Assembly (NCBI GenBank): GCA_000619965.1
Contig: KK211045.1
Location: 736-64,735, forward strand
Reading direction: 5' to 3'
Length of the DNA: 64,000 nucleotides
Origin: Propionibacteriaceae bacterium P6A17
GTDB taxonomy: Bacteria > Actinomycetota > Actinomycetes > Propionibacteriales > Propionibacteriaceae
Under the pieces are notes generated by a model, which saw only the letters and a list, made by a program, of their open reading frames with translations, ran no database searches and was not told the DNA's origin. Position numbers and translations under genes: made by a program. Positions within the stretch are counted from its first letter, which is position 1, and every line of letters begins with the position of its first letter. Below are positions 15,933 to 28,644 of this stretch, piece after piece.

Positions 15933-16014
15933 GTCGAAGCCCATCGCAGCCGCCTGGGTGGCCGCGGGGCGACGTCGGGTGGCGTTCCTTGGCGGGGAAC
16001 AGCCGGACGCGCGC

Positions 16015-16058
16015 CCGGTGCGCGACGACGGCCCCTGCGAGACGTCGTCGGCACCCGG
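16015..16058 (-). terminator. stem-loop after gcvP
   Basis: On the plus strand CGACGACG (16023-16030) pairs with CGTCGTCG (16043-16050). Flanking CCGG...TGC and GCA...CCGG lengthen the stem with small bulges. It lies 25-70 nt beyond the gcvP stop and 83 nt or more before the metN promoter. Confidence 0.55.
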
Positions 16059-16083
16059 ACACGCGTCCTGGGTGGGCCCTGGC

Positions 16084-18912
16084 TCAGGACTCCGGCTCGT
16101 CCTCCCCCCACGGCGGGCAGGTGCAGATGAGGTGACGGTCGCCGTAGACGTTGTCGATACGTCCGACCGCCGGCCAGTACTTGTCGACCCGGCGTGTGCC
16201 GACGGGGAAGGCGCCCTGCTCGCGCGTGTACTTGCGATCCCACTCACCCACGAGATCGCGCGTCGTGTGCGGAGCGTGCCGAAGCGGCGAATCCTCCGGG
16301 GCGACGTCGCCGCGCACGACGGCGTCCGCCTCGTCGGCCATCTCGAGCATCGCGTCGCAGAAGCGGTCGAGCTCGAAGAGCGTCTCGGACTCGGTGGGCT
16401 CCACCATGAGCGTGCCCGAGACGGGGAACGACATGGTGGGGGCATGGAAGCCGTGGTCGACGAGGCGCTTGGCGAAGTCGTCGACCGTCACCTTGGGTGC
16501 GTAGACGCGCGTGTCGAGGATGCACTCGTGTGCGACGCGGCCCGAGTCTCCCGTGTAGAGCACGGGGTAGCGATCCTTCAGCCGCGCCGCGATGTAGTTG
16601 GCGCTCAGGATCGCGGCACGCGTCGCACGACGCAGCCCCTCGCCACCCATGAGCAGCACGTAGATCCACGAGATCAACAGCACCGATGCGGAGCCGAAGT
16701 GCGCCGCCGACACCGCGCCCTCGTCGCCCGTGGCGGGGTCGGTGGGCAGGTGCTCGACGAGGTGCTGCTTCACACCGATCGGGCCCATGCCGGGGCCGCC
16801 GCCGCCGTGCGGGATCGCGAAGGTCTTGTGCAGGTTCACGTGGCTCACGTCGCCGCCGATCTCGCCCAGCTTCACGAGCCCGACGAGCGCGTTCATGTTG
16901 GCGCCGTCGATGTAGACCTGCCCGCCGTACTGATGCGTGATGTCCGCCACCTCACGGATCGTCTCCTCGAAGACGCCATGCGTGGACGGGTACGTCACCA
17001 TCACGGCCGCCAGTGTGTTGCCGGCGGCCTCGGCCTTGGCGCGGAAGTCCTCCACGTCGATGTCGCCATTCTCGCGCGCCCTCACGGCGACGACCTCGAG
17101 CCCGGCCATGTGTGCCGACGCCGGGTTGGTGCCGTGGGCGGACGTCGGGATGAGACAGACTCGGCGCTGCTCGTCGCCGCGCGAACGGTGGTATCGGGCG
17201 ATCGTCATGAGGCCAGCGAACTCGCCCTGCGCGCCCGAGTTGGGCTGCATCGAGAACGCGTCGTAGCCAGTGATCTCGCACAGCTTGGCCTCGAGGTCGG
17301 CGACGAGCTCCCGGTAGCCCTCGGCCTGGTCCGCGGGGGCGAAGGGGTGCAGGGACGCGAACTCGGGCCACGACACCGGCATCATCTCGACCGCCGCGTT
17401 GAGCTTCATCGTGCAGGAGCCGAGCGGAATCATCGCGCGGTCGAGCGCCAGATCCCGATCGGAGAGGCGACGCATGTAGCGCATCATCTCCGTCTCGGCC
17501 CGATTCATGTGGAAGACCTCGTGGGTGAGGTAGTCGCTCGTGCGAAGCTGCTCGTCCGGGATCGACGGCGACGAGGCCATCTCCGGGACCTCGCCGATGC
17601 CGAATGCCTCGAGGAGGCGACGCACCACGTCGCGGCGGGTCGTCTCGTCGAAGCTCATGCCGATCGAATCCGCACCGACAGGGCGAAGGTTGAGCCCGCG
17701 GCGCTCCGCATTCATGAGGATATCCGCCTGCCGCTCCCCGACGTGCACCGTCAGTGTGTCGAAGAACGCGTCCGGGGTCACGTCGAAGCCGGCCGCTCGC
17801 AGCGCCCCGGCGACGGTCACCGTCGTCAGGTGGACGCGCTCGGCGATGCCGCGCAGACCGCGGGGGCCATGGAAGACCGCGTACATCGACGCCATGACCG
17901 CCAGCAGCGCCTGCGCGGTGCAGACATTCGAGGTGGCCTTCTCGCGACGGATGTGCTGCTCTCGGGTCTGCAACGCCAGCCGGTACGCCTTGCGCCCGGC
18001 CGCGTCGACGGAGACGCCGACGAGCCGGCCCGGCATCGTGCGCTTCAGCTCGTCGCGCACCGCCATGAACGCGGCATGCGGGCCGCCGTAGCCCATCGGG
18101 ACGCCGAAGCGCTGCGCCGAGCCGACGCACACGTCGGCGCCCATCGCGCCCGGCTCCTTCACCAGCGTGAGTGCCAGCAGGTCCGACGTGACGATCGCCA
18201 GCGCCTTCGCCGCGTGGAGGGCGTCACACTGGGCGGTCAGGTCGCGCAACTCGCCGTGGGTGCCCAAGTGTGCCAGGCACGCGCCGAAGACCTCGTCGGC
18301 TTTGAGCTCCTCGAGCCTGCCGACGACGCACCGCACTCCCAGCGGGCGCGCCCTGGTCAGGATGACCGAGATGATCTGCGGATGCAGGGCCTCGTCGACG
18401 AAGAACACGTCCGACTTGGACTTCGCTGCGCGGCGCGCCATGCCCATGCCCTCGGCCGCCGCGGTCGCCTCGTCGAGGAGGCTCGCATTGGCGATCGGGA
18501 GGCCGGTGAGGTCGGCGACCATGGTCTGGAAGTTGAGCAGCGCCTCGAGGCGGCCCTGGGAGATCTCCGGCTGGTATGGCGTGTAGGCGGTGTACCAAGC
18601 CGGGTTCTCGAAGATGTTGCGCTGGATCGTCGGCGGGGTCACGGTGCCGTAGTAGCCCTGGCCGATGAGCGACGTCATCACGGTGTTCTTCGCCGCGACC
18701 GCGCGCACCCGCTCCAGTACCTCGCCCTCCGTGAGCGGGGCCCAGTCGAGCGGACGCTCGAGCCGGATGCTCGCCGGCACGGTCTGGTCGATCAGCTCAT
18801 CGAGCGACTCCACGCCGATCGTGGCCAGCATGTGCTCGATCTCCTGCGGGGACGGGCCGATGTGGCGACGGTTCGCGAAGTCGTCGGTGTCGTAGTTGGT
18901 GGGCTCCCACAT
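16084..18912 (-). CDS. gcvP: glycine dehydrogenase (decarboxylating), P protein
   Basis: A 942-residue single-chain P protein, fused from two halves as in most bacteria outside the firmicutes. It decarboxylates glycine with PLP and transfers the aminomethyl group to the lipoyl arm of GcvH. The PLP lysine is in [20 protein letters not shown] near residue 696. The N-terminus has [15 protein letters not shown], and [13 protein letters not shown] and [14 protein letters not shown] are also typical. It is the last gene of gcvT-gcvH-gcvP, 1 nt after gcvH. The dihydrolipoamide dehydrogenase (L protein) gene is not in the window. Confidence 0.97.
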   Translation of the reverse strand: MWEPTNYDTDDFANRRHIGPSPQEIEHMLATIGVESLDELIDQTVPASIRLERPLDWAPLTEGEVLERVRAVAAKNTVMTSLIGQGYYGTVTPPTIQRNIFENPAWYTAYTPYQPEISQGRLEALLNFQTMVADLTGLPIANASLLDEATAAAEGMGMARRAAKSKSDVFFVDEALHPQIISVILTRARPLGVRCVVGRLEELKADEVFGACLAHLGTHGELRDLTAQCDALHAAKALAIVTSDLLALTLVKEPGAMGADVCVGSAQRFGVPMGYGGPHAAFMAVRDELKRTMPGRLVGVSVDAAGRKAYRLALQTREQHIRREKATSNVCTAQALLAVMASMYAVFHGPRGLRGIAERVHLTTVTVAGALRAAGFDVTPDAFFDTLTVHVGERQADILMNAERRGLNLRPVGADSIGMSFDETTRRDVVRRLLEAFGIGEVPEMASSPSIPDEQLRTSDYLTHEVFHMNRAETEMMRYMRRLSDRDLALDRAMIPLGSCTMKLNAAVEMMPVSWPEFASLHPFAPADQAEGYRELVADLEAKLCEITGYDAFSMQPNSGAQGEFAGLMTIARYHRSRGDEQRRVCLIPTSAHGTNPASAHMAGLEVVAVRARENGDIDVEDFRAKAEAAGNTLAAVMVTYPSTHGVFEETIREVADITHQYGGQVYIDGANMNALVGLVKLGEIGGDVSHVNLHKTFAIPHGGGGPGMGPIGVKQHLVEHLPTDPATGDEGAVSAAHFGSASVLLISWIYVLLMGGEGLRRATRAAILSANYIAARLKDRYPVLYTGDSGRVAHECILDTRVYAPKVTVDDFAKRLVDHGFHAPTMSFPVSGTLMVEPTESETLFELDRFCDAMLEMADEADAVVRGDVAPEDSPLRHAPHTTRDLVGEWDRKYTREQGAFPVGTRRVDKYWPAVGRIDNVYGDRHLICTCPPWGEDEPES

Positions 18913-18913
18913 G

Positions 18914-19273
18914 TCAGTTGATCATCGCCTCGTAGGCGTCGGCGTCCAGGAGGCCGTCGGTGGCCGTCTCGTCCGCGAGCCGCATCTTGAAGAACCAGGC
19001 GGCGTCGGCGTCGGCATTCACCGCAGCCGGGTCGTCGACGATCGACTCGTTGATTTCCAGGATTTCGCCGTCGAGGGGCGCGGTGATGTCGGAGGCGGCC
19101 TTCACCGACTCGATCACGACGACCTCCTCGCCCTCGGAGACCTGGCGGCCCACCTCGGGCAGCTCGATGAAGATGATGTCGCCCAGCTGCTCTGCAGCAT
19201 GCGGAGTGATGCCGACGGTGGCGATGCCGTCAGCGATGTCGAGCCACTCGTGGTCCTCGGTGTACTTGATCAT
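18914..19273 (-). CDS. gcvH: glycine cleavage system H protein
   Basis: A 119-residue lipoyl carrier. The lipoylation site is Lys58 in [19 protein letters not shown]. It shuttles the aminomethyl intermediate between GcvP, GcvT and the L protein. It lies 11 nt after gcvT. Confidence 0.97.
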   Translation of the reverse strand: MIKYTEDHEWLDIADGIATVGITPHAAEQLGDIIFIELPEVGRQVSEGEEVVVIESVKAASDITAPLDGEILEINESIVDDPAAVNADADAAWFFKMRLADETATDGLLDADAYEAMIN

Positions 19274-19284
19274 GGTGTGCTCCT

Positions 19285-20400
19285 TCAGCGCTTGTAGTTG
19301 AGGGTGACGAAGGGGAGTTCGGTGACGGTGACCGGGACGCGCTTGCCGCGCAGGTCGGCGTACACCGTGTGACCAGGCTCCGCACTGGACGGGAGCATGG
19401 CCATGGCGATCGGGCCACCGACGGTGGGACCGAAGCCGCCGGAGGTGACGACGGCGAGGATTTCGTCGCTCGTGTCGTCGGCGAAGAGCTCGACGCCTTC
19501 GCGGATCGGGGCCCGCCCTTCGGGCCGGAGCCCGACGCGGGTGCGGGGGGCGCCGTCGACGAGCTCGGCGCCGATGACGTCCGCGCCCGGGTAGCCGCCG
19601 GCGCGGCTCCCGCCGGGGCGGCGCACCTTCGGGATGGACCAGCCGAGCGCCGCCTGTGCGGGCGTGATGTCGGGCGAGAGGTCATGGCCGTACAGTGGCA
19701 TGCCCGCCTCGAGACGCAGCGAGTCTCGCGCGCCGAGGCCTGCGGGCAGCACGACGCCACCGGACTCGAGCTCCTCGACGAAGCGCACGGCCTCGTCGTT
19801 GGGGACGGACACTTCGAAGCCGTCCTCACCCGTGTAGCCGGAGCGGGACACCCACACCTCGACGCCGTGCCAGTCGAGCACGCGCGAGTCCATGAAGACC
19901 ATCTCGGCTGCCGCGGGGATCAGCCGCGTAAGCTCCTGCTCGGCCAGCGGCCCCTGGACCGCGATCAGGGCCCGGTCGGTGACCTGCTCGACGTCCAGGC
20001 CCTCGACGGCGCGCAGCAGGCCCAGATCGTGGTCGGCTCGGGCGGCGTTCACGACGAGGAACCAGTGACGCTCGTGGTTGGCGAACATGAAGTCGTCCAA
20101 CACGCCGCCCCCATCATCCGTGAAGAGGCCGTAGCGCTGGCGCCACGGTGCGAGACCTGCGACGCTCGCGGGCGTCACGCTCTCAAGCGCGAGCGCGGCA
20201 GCCTCGTGCGACGCGCCCCGCACGATCACCTGGCCCATGTGGCTGACGTCGAACCAGCTCGCCTGCTCACGGGTGTGTTTGTGTTCGGCCATCACCCCGG
20301 TCGGGTACTGCACGGGCATGTCCCAGCCTGCGAACGGCACCATCTTGGCGCCGACGAGGACGTGACGGTCATGAAGCGGAGTCTCCAACAGTGCTGTCAT
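19285..20400 (-). CDS. gcvT: glycine cleavage system T protein (aminomethyltransferase)
   Basis: A 371-residue tetrahydrofolate-dependent aminomethyltransferase that releases ammonia and makes 5,10-methylene-THF. It shows [47 protein letters not shown] and [20 protein letters not shown], all diagnostic. It is first in the operon and lies directly behind the tandem glycine riboswitch. Confidence 0.97.
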   Translation of the reverse strand: MTALLETPLHDRHVLVGAKMVPFAGWDMPVQYPTGVMAEHKHTREQASWFDVSHMGQVIVRGASHEAAALALESVTPASVAGLAPWRQRYGLFTDDGGGVLDDFMFANHERHWFLVVNAARADHDLGLLRAVEGLDVEQVTDRALIAVQGPLAEQELTRLIPAAAEMVFMDSRVLDWHGVEVWVSRSGYTGEDGFEVSVPNDEAVRFVEELESGGVVLPAGLGARDSLRLEAGMPLYGHDLSPDITPAQAALGWSIPKVRRPGGSRAGGYPGADVIGAELVDGAPRTRVGLRPEGRAPIREGVELFADDTSDEILAVVTSGGFGPTVGGPIAMAMLPSSAEPGHTVYADLRGKRVPVTVTELPFVTLNYKR

Positions 20401-20452
20401 CTCGTTCCCTCCAGCGGGTCCGGACCTGCCGGCGCCCGACTACTGCGTCGGT

Positions 20453-20602
20453 GCCCCCTCTGTCCTCGTTGCCTGAGATCGTGATCCTTCGGCGGGCCGC
20501 GCGGCCTCTCTCCAGAGTTGTCCGTCGCGCGGTTCGGGGGCCTGAGAGATTACCGGGGCGGTTGCTCCTTCGGCATCGGAAGTCGATTCTCCCGCGCGAC
20601 AG
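20453..20602 (-). ncRNA. tandem glycine riboswitch
   Basis: Read on the minus strand, the leader of gcvT has two glycine aptamers. The first has GGGAGAATC, CCGAAGGAGCAACC and AATCTCTCAGGC. The second has ACAACTCTGGAGAGAGGCC, CCGAAGGATCA, ATCTCAGGCAACGAGGAC and AGAGGGG. These are the conserved blocks of the family, with the short inter-aptamer linker. Tandem glycine switches upstream of gcvT normally activate expression when glycine is high. About 50 nt separate it from the gcvT ATG. Confidence 0.93.
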
Positions 20603-20607
20603 CACCG

Positions 20608-20616
20608 ACAGTAGCA
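20608..20616 (-). promoter_or_regulatory. extended -10 of the gcv operon promoter
   Basis: Minus-strand TGCTACTGT reads as an extended -10 (TGN plus TACTGT, 20613-20608). Transcription would start near 20601, right at the first aptamer. No good -35 is visible. Confidence 0.45.
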
Positions 20617-20683
20617 GGCACCGGCTGCGCGCGCTCGGAGCCGATCGACAAATCGTGGAGATCCCTCGTGGCGGCGGGAAGGG

Positions 20684-22726
20684 CTACTTGTTGGCCTCGA
20701 TCATCTGCCGGAGCTCCTTCTTGAGGTCCGCGATCTCGTCGCGAAGACGCGCCGCGACCTCGAACTGCAGCTCCGCCGCGGCCTGGTGCATCTGGGCCGT
20801 CAGGTCCTCGATGAGTTGCGCCACTTCCTGCTCGGCCATCGAGGCGGTGTCCAGCGCCTTGCCGGAGCCCGACAGCAGCGTGCGGGTGTCGGCGTCCTCG
20901 CGGGCGAGCATCTCGCTCACGTCGGCGATCCTCTTGCGCAGGGGCTGCGGGTCGATGCCGTGCTCCCGGTTGTAGGCCAGCTGGATCTCCCGACGGCGGT
21001 TGGTCTCGTCGATGGCCGCCTGCATCGACGGGGTCACCTTGTCGGCGTACATGTGGACCTGGCCGCCGACGTTGCGGGCGGCCCGGCCGATCGTCTGGAT
21101 CAGCGACCGCTCGGAGCGCAGGAAGCCCTCCTTGTCGGCGTCCAGGATGGCCACCAGCGAGACCTCCGGCAGGTCGAGGCCCTCGCGCAGCAGGTTGATG
21201 CCGACGAGGACGTCGAACTCGCCCAGCCGCAGGTCGCGCAGGAGGTCGAGGCGCTCGAGCGTGGCCACGTCGGAGTGCAGGTAGCGCGTGCGGATGCCGG
21301 CCTCGACGAGGAAGTCGGTGAGGTCCTCCGCCATCTTCTTCGTCAAGGTGGTGACGAGCACGCGCTCGTCACGGTCGACGCGCGCCCGCACCTCCGCGAT
21401 GAGGTCGTCGACCTGGCCCTTCGTCGGCTTGAGCACGATCTCCGGGTCGACGAGGCCGGTGGGGCGGATGATGAGCTGCACGACCCCGTCGGTGCGCTCC
21501 ATCTCGTAGGCACCCGGCGTGGCGGACAGGTAGACGGTCTGCCCCACGCGCTGCTCGAACTCGTCGAAGCGCAGGGGGCGGTTGTCGAGAGCGCTCGGCA
21601 GTCGGAAGCCGTGCTCGACCAGCGTGCGCTTGCGCGAGGCATCGCCCTCGAACATGCCGCCGATCTGCGGGATGGAGACGTGGCTCTCGTCGACGACCAG
21701 CACGAAGTCCTCCGGGAAGTAGTCCAGAAGACACGACGGGGGAGAGCCCGGCGCGCGACCGTCGATGTGCAGCGAGTAGTTCTCGATCCCCGAACAGGTG
21801 CCGATTTGGCGCATCATCTCGAGGTCGTACGTCGTGCGCATGCGCAGCCGTTGGGCCTCCAGCAGCTTGCCCTCCGACTCGAGGTCCTGCAGGCGCGCCG
21901 CCAGCTCCGCCTCGATGCCCGCGATGGCGCGCTCCATGCGCTCGCTGCCTGCGGCGTAGTGCGAGGCAGGGAAGATGTAGACCTCGTCATCCTCGTGCAA
22001 CGTGGCGGCCGTGAGCGGGTGGATGGTGGCGATCCGCTCGATCTCGTCGCCGAAGAATTCGACGCGGACCGCGTTCTCCTCGTACATCGGGTACACCTCC
22101 AGGGTGTCGCCCTTCACCTTGAACGTGCCCCGGCCGCCACCGATGTCGTTTCGCGCGTACTGGATGTCGACCAGGTGCCGCAGGAGCTCGTCGCGGTCCA
22201 TCTCGTCACCGACGCGCAGCGTCACCCGCTGCTGCAGGTACTCCTCGGGGGTGCCGAGCCCGTAGATGGCGGACACCGTCGCGACGACGATCACGTCGCG
22301 GCGCGTCAGCAGCGAGCTGGTGGCCGCGTGGCGCATCCGCTCGACCTCCTCGTTGAGCGAGGAGTCCTTCTCGATGTAGGTGTCCGTCTGCGGCAGGTAC
22401 GCCTCCGGCTGGTAGTAGTCGTAGTACGAGACGAAGTACTCGACGGCGTTGTCGGGGAAGAAATCGCGCAGCTCCGCCGCGAACTGCGCGGCGAGCGTCT
22501 TGTTGGGTTGCATGATGAGCATCGGCCGTTGCAGCCGCTCCGCGAGCCACGCGACCGTCGCGGTCTTGCCGGTGCCCGTCGCGCCCAGCACGACGACGTC
22601 CTTCTCGCCGGCGCGCAGACGTCGCTCGAGCTCGTCGATGGCCTGCGGCTGATCCCCGGACGGCTCGAAATCGGCGTGGACGTGCAGCGGGGCGACTTGC
22701 CGTTGAAGCTCTTCGATGGGGCGCAT
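20684..22726 (-). CDS. uvrB: excinuclease ABC subunit B
   Basis: A 680-residue damage-verification helicase. Walker A is [18 protein letters not shown] near residue 48, the beta-hairpin region is [20 protein letters not shown], and [10 protein letters not shown] and [20 protein letters not shown] follow. A UVR motif ([20 protein letters not shown]) near the C-terminus binds UvrC. I chose the ATG at 22726 because the protein then starts [10 protein letters not shown], like the family, and TAGGCT stands 7 nt upstream. Longer in-frame starts would run through that promoter. Confidence 0.96.
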   Translation of the reverse strand: MRPIEELQRQVAPLHVHADFEPSGDQPQAIDELERRLRAGEKDVVVLGATGTGKTATVAWLAERLQRPMLIMQPNKTLAAQFAAELRDFFPDNAVEYFVSYYDYYQPEAYLPQTDTYIEKDSSLNEEVERMRHAATSSLLTRRDVIVVATVSAIYGLGTPEEYLQQRVTLRVGDEMDRDELLRHLVDIQYARNDIGGGRGTFKVKGDTLEVYPMYEENAVRVEFFGDEIERIATIHPLTAATLHEDDEVYIFPASHYAAGSERMERAIAGIEAELAARLQDLESEGKLLEAQRLRMRTTYDLEMMRQIGTCSGIENYSLHIDGRAPGSPPSCLLDYFPEDFVLVVDESHVSIPQIGGMFEGDASRKRTLVEHGFRLPSALDNRPLRFDEFEQRVGQTVYLSATPGAYEMERTDGVVQLIIRPTGLVDPEIVLKPTKGQVDDLIAEVRARVDRDERVLVTTLTKKMAEDLTDFLVEAGIRTRYLHSDVATLERLDLLRDLRLGEFDVLVGINLLREGLDLPEVSLVAILDADKEGFLRSERSLIQTIGRAARNVGGQVHMYADKVTPSMQAAIDETNRRREIQLAYNREHGIDPQPLRKRIADVSEMLAREDADTRTLLSGSGKALDTASMAEQEVAQLIEDLTAQMHQAAAELQFEVAARLRDEIADLKKELRQMIEANK

Positions 22727-22733
22727 GGCTCCA

Positions 22734-22739
22734 AGCCTA
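22734..22739 (-). promoter_or_regulatory. -10 hexamer of probable leaderless promoter for uvrB
   Basis: Minus-strand TAGGCT lies 7 nt before the ATG at 22726, with no Shine-Dalgarno sequence. Confidence 0.45.
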
Positions 22740-22867
22740 TGCCGGGCCTCCGACAATCTCGGGCGGCCGCCGATCCACCCGCGCCCACGGGCGGTGACGA
22801 AGCGTGGCGCCGGGGGCGTCGTTGTCCCCTTTGCCACGTCGACAGCACCCTAGCAAGGTGCCTTCGA

Positions 22868-23575
22868 CTAGTGCCCCGCGGGTTCGGGCTCGGGGGCTGG
22901 CGGGTCCCCCGCGCCGCTGAGGCTCGGTGCGACGACGCCCCTCGCCACCCAGAGGAACAGGTCCAGCACAGGGCCGATCACGGTGGTCACGTCCTCGTCG
23001 GTGAGCCCGATGCGCGTGGAGTAGCCCTCGTCGGAGACGAGCAGGACGGGTGGCAGCGGCACGGCGCGCGGGCGATCGCGTTCGAGACGCAGCAGGTCGA
23101 TCACGACGGGGGTGGGAAGGTCGATGGGCCGTTCGCCCGCGAGGTCGTGGTGGTGGAGCACCACTTCACGCAGTCGCACGAGCGGGAGGTTCTGCGCGAG
23201 CGTGCTCCAGCCGAACGCGACCGGCATGGGGCGGGAGTCTCCCTCGAGCTCGGACAGCGCGTGCTGCAGGGCCCCGGAGGCCTCGTCGAGCTGGATCTGG
23301 AGCTCGAGGCCGGGCGTCAGCGCCCAACGCTCGAGACGCAGCCGGCGCTGGGGGAGGGGGACGAGCCCCTCGCGGCCGCCGGTGGCGAGCAGCCGCGACA
23401 TCGACAGCGCCCCCTCGACGAGGTGCGCGGCGATGTGTGAGCGCGTCCAGCCGCGCAGTCGGGCAGGTGTGGCCCAGTCCTCCTCGTCGAAGGGGATCGT
23501 GGTGCCCAGCAGCAGCGCCGTCTGCTCGCGGACGGCGTCCAGCACCTCGGCGAACGTCGCAGCGGCCACAGTCAT
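22868..23575 (-). CDS. DinB/maleylpyruvate isomerase-like protein
   Basis: A 235-residue protein of the mycothiol-dependent maleylpyruvate isomerase N-terminal (MDMPI_N)/DinB type. The helical bundle has metal-ligand candidates in RSHIAAHLVEGALSMSRLL (His near residue 50) and REVVLHHHDLAG (His near 140). In this superfamily such His sets bind a divalent metal and support thiol (mycothiol) transfer. It lies between uvrB and uvrA but has its own apparent promoter (minus-strand TACGTT, 23587-23582, 6 nt before the ATG). The substrate is unknown. Confidence 0.7.
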   Translation of the reverse strand: MTVAAATFAEVLDAVREQTALLLGTTIPFDEEDWATPARLRGWTRSHIAAHLVEGALSMSRLLATGGREGLVPLPQRRLRLERWALTPGLELQIQLDEASGALQHALSELEGDSRPMPVAFGWSTLAQNLPLVRLREVVLHHHDLAGERPIDLPTPVVIDLLRLERDRPRAVPLPPVLLVSDEGYSTRIGLTDEDVTTVIGPVLDLFLWVARGVVAPSLSGAGDPPAPEPEPAGH

Positions 23576-23581
23576 GCCGTC

Positions 23582-23587
23582 AACGTA
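23582..23587 (-). promoter_or_regulatory. -10 hexamer of probable leaderless promoter for the DinB-like gene
   Basis: Minus-strand TACGTT lies 6 nt before the ATG at 23575. Confidence 0.35.
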
Positions 23588-23652
23588 TCAAAGCTGGGCC
23601 ACCGTCGGGGTGATGTCTGCTGCCGGAGTCGTCGAGCGGGCATGACTGGCAG

Positions 23653-23680
23653 TGGACACTTTGGACACATGTACTAGAGT
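23653..23680 (+). promoter_or_regulatory. uvrA promoter, probably leaderless
   Basis: TGGACA (23653-23658) and TAGAGT (23675-23680) are 16 bp apart, and the GTG start is 6 nt beyond the -10. A LexA-like palindrome lies between and over the -10. Confidence 0.5.
23661..23676 (+). promoter_or_regulatory. candidate LexA/SOS box upstream of uvrA
   Basis: TTGGACACATGTACTA matches the actinobacterial SOS box TCGAACANNTGTTCGA at 10 of 14 fixed positions and keeps the symmetric ACA-CA-TGT centre. It overlaps the uvrA promoter, where LexA would block transcription. Confidence 0.4.
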
Positions 23681-23686
23681 GATCGC

Positions 23687-26521
<2,835 letters not shown>

Positions 26522-26720
26522 CCGCTTGCAGTGGTGCGCGTCTCGGTCACGATTGCCCCAAGTGCGCCAGCCTCCGTCGAGACCCCGGCAGAGTCCCCTG
26601 TTGGCAAACGCATCGAGTCCAGGCGACCAACCGCGTGCGGTGAGAGCACGCGGCCACCTCGGTGAATCAGCGGAGCCAGGAGGGCGGAGCCGAAGTCTGG
26701 CCGTGGGTGCTGCCCAAGGT
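26522..26720. other. gene-free stretch after uvrA
   Basis: No plausible gene is visible here. Stop codons interrupt the coding-like frames, and no RNA gene or strong hairpin is seen before the inverted repeat at 26721. It opens the repeat-rich accessory segment. Confidence 0.5.
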
Positions 26721-26756
26721 GTGAGGAAGTGGTTGGTCCTCCAACCACTTCCTCAC
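26721..26756. repeat. perfect 16-bp inverted repeat
   Basis: GTGAGGAAGTGGTTGG (26721-26736), a TCCT loop and CCAACCACTTCCTCAC (26741-26756) form a perfect hairpin. It lies 200 nt beyond uvrA, so it may be a terminator, but the lack of a T-run and its closeness to the REP-like copies also suit a repetitive element. Confidence 0.75.
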
Positions 26757-26770
26757 AGTAGGCATCCTCG

Positions 26771-27090
26771 TTGGTCGAGTGGACCGCGGAGCGGTCTGAT
26801 CGAGGCCTTGGGGGCTGGGTTGGGGTCCGCTGCGCTGGGGGTCTTCGTTGGTCGAGTGGACCGCGGAGCGGTCTGATCGAGACCTGCGGCGGCTAACCCA
26901 GTGGGAGCGGGGCATCGGAGGCTGGGCAGCGCTGTTGCCCCGATCACCTGGGGTGTTCGGGGTGTCAGTGGACTGGTTGGTCGAGTGGACCGCGGAGCGG
27001 TCTGATCGAGACCTTGGGGGCTGGGTTGGGGTCCGGTGCGCTGGGCGTCTTCGTTGGTCGAGTGGACCGCGGAGCGGTCTGATCGAGACC
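26771..27090. repeat. four REP-like 37-bp elements in two duplicated pairs
   Basis: Near-identical 37-bp copies start at 26771, 26848, 26977 and 27054. Each begins TTGGTCGAGTGGACCGC, ends GCGGTCTGATCGAGACC (copy 1 ends GAGGCC) and has a GACCGC-GGA-GCGGTC palindrome in the middle. The spacers between copies 1-2 and 3-4 are also nearly the same, so a 114-bp block (26771-26884 and 26977-27090) has been duplicated. All four face the same way. A related element in opposite orientation is at 28645. Confidence 0.9.
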
Positions 27091-27106
27091 TGCCGAGGGG
27101 TGAGTA

Positions 27107-28522
27107 TCAGTGGGGGCCACCCGATGGCTCAACGTCATCCTCAGGTCGGTCGTGCCACCGGTCAGGTGGCTGGGGTGGGTGATCGACCCAAGGATCCTCA
27201 GCAGGGTAGCGGCCGTCGTCGGGCGGTGGCTGTGAGGGGAGCTCCGGGATCGGTGGGGCCGGGACGTCGGGGATGCGCGTCGTCACCGTGCCTCGGCCGG
27301 TGACTTCGAACTCGTATCCGTGCGGCGACCGCCAGCGGAAGACCCCCGGCTCGGGCTGTTCCTCGATCCAGTGCCCGGCGGTCTTGGCTCGGTGGGCGCG
27401 ACGATCGAGAGGGCCGAGATTGCCCATCGACGTGCCGCCTTGCCGTCCGGTGGGGTCGTAGGCGATGGTGTGGTCGACGTCGCAGCCCCTCGCCGGTGTC
27501 GTTGCGTAGGGGAACGTGGAGCGCGGGTTTCGAACCTCGAGCGCGATCCGCTGCGCGACCGACGGCTCGTGCCCGTGGGCATCCGGGACGAGGTTCGGGT
27601 CGATCACCGGCCTGACCGTGACCGTCGACCCCGCCAGGAAGGCGGGAAGCGACTCCGTCAGCAGGCCACCCCACCGCTCGACGTACGCGGCTGGGGCGAG
27701 CGGCAGCGCGCTGGTCTCGTCCGGCTCTTGGGCCGGGACGTGGACGACCAGCTCGACATCCATCAGCGAGTCCTGGCCGATCGCCTGACGGGCGAACACC
27801 CCGAACGCCGCAGCGCGCCGTTGGTCGCGAATGAACTTCTGCGCCTCAGCCTCACTCACGCCCTCCGGCAAAACCGGCACGGGCAACTTCTGCGCGATCT
27901 GATCCAACGCCTGATCGAACAGCACCCCATCGGCGGCGGAGACTTTCCCGAACAGCCCGCAGTGATCGTCCTGGAACCTGCCCACGTACACGAAGCGCTC
28001 GTCTGCGGCGAGGGCGGTCTGCTTCGCTGCGCTCTCTGCGTCCACATCGAGGACCCAGCGCTCCAGCTCGGCGAGGATGGTCCAAGCGGGGTTCATACCC
28101 AGCCAGTGCGAGGCCCGACGGTCCAATTCAAGGGCCGCGTCCTTCGAGAGTTTGCGGCACGCGTCCTCGACCTTGATCGCGAGCCACCACTCGGCCAAGC
28201 CCTCGACGAACCGCTGCCACAAGCGGGGATGCCGCACTTGCACGCTCTTTGCTGCTGCGATGCGCTCCTTCATCGACCCGAAGCTCCGGCCGGTGACGAC
28301 AGCCGCTTCCAGCACGAACGGCTCATACACCCTGGCGACACCGTCTCGGCCCGCCGACAACATCTTGGCCCTCAAGGCCTGGGGCAAGGACAGTTCCTCG
28401 TCCAGCCGATACGACGCCTCCGCGTCCAGCAGCGCCACGATCTCGGCGACCTGCGCAGCCCGCACCGATTGCGTTGCGTGGGCCATCGCCGCCAACGCTG
28501 CTGCAGAACTCTGGTCCACCAT
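27107..28522 (-). CDS. DUF222/HNH endonuclease-like protein (13E12 family)
   Basis: A 471-residue protein with a long helical DUF222 region (about 20-330) and a C-terminal HNH-type domain. The HNH core reads CDVDHTIAYDPTGRQGGTSM then NLGPLDRRAHRAKTAGHW. The DH, the Asn and the last His are kept, but the residues between are diverged from the usual LCRRHHRLKT, so activity is uncertain. These genes are multicopy in actinobacterial genomes and belong to the 13E12 repeat family. The start at 28522 follows a G-rich ribosome binding tract; GTG at 28525 is an alternative. It lies between inverted REP-like elements and next to a low-GC patch, which suggests a mobile or acquired unit. Confidence 0.75.
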   Translation of the reverse strand: MVDQSSAAALAAMAHATQSVRAAQVAEIVALLDAEASYRLDEELSLPQALRAKMLSAGRDGVARVYEPFVLEAAVVTGRSFGSMKERIAAAKSVQVRHPRLWQRFVEGLAEWWLAIKVEDACRKLSKDAALELDRRASHWLGMNPAWTILAELERWVLDVDAESAAKQTALAADERFVYVGRFQDDHCGLFGKVSAADGVLFDQALDQIAQKLPVPVLPEGVSEAEAQKFIRDQRRAAAFGVFARQAIGQDSLMDVELVVHVPAQEPDETSALPLAPAAYVERWGGLLTESLPAFLAGSTVTVRPVIDPNLVPDAHGHEPSVAQRIALEVRNPRSTFPYATTPARGCDVDHTIAYDPTGRQGGTSMGNLGPLDRRAHRAKTAGHWIEEQPEPGVFRWRSPHGYEFEVTGRGTVTTRIPDVPAPPIPELPSQPPPDDGRYPAEDPWVDHPPQPPDRWHDRPEDDVEPSGGPH

Positions 28523-28561
28523 CACACACCCCCGCTCGTTCCCCTCGGCTCCAGTGACCAT

Positions 28562-28620
28562 AGGACTCGTTCAAATGTATGAAACAAGGAAAACAAGATT
28601 ACGGTTTGATAAACAATTCC
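28562..28620. other. low-GC patch upstream of the DUF222 gene
   Basis: About one third of the bases in this 60-nt stretch are G or C, against about 69% in the window. It holds several A/T runs (CAAGGAAAACAAGATTACGG, TTTGATAAACAATT) and probably the promoter of the DUF222 gene on the minus strand, although more than one -10/-35 pair is possible. Such patches are typical targets of Lsr2-type silencers; that is inference. Confidence 0.5.
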
Positions 28621-28644
28621 AAAGTTCTTGTGCGACGTTGACAC

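Noticed and set aside
15784-16062. A 92-codon version of the leader ORF starting at 16062
   Set aside because: The upstream part overlaps the gcv terminator and the metN promoter and has no ribosome binding site, so the 29-codon form is preferred.
22727-22837. A longer uvrB start giving 37 extra residues
   Set aside because: The extension would read through the TAGGCT -10, is not family-like, and [10 protein letters not shown] is the expected N-terminus.
26771-27090. CRISPR array from the 37-bp repeats
   Set aside because: The spacing is 77, 129 and 77 bp, the spacers are themselves duplicated, and there are no cas genes.
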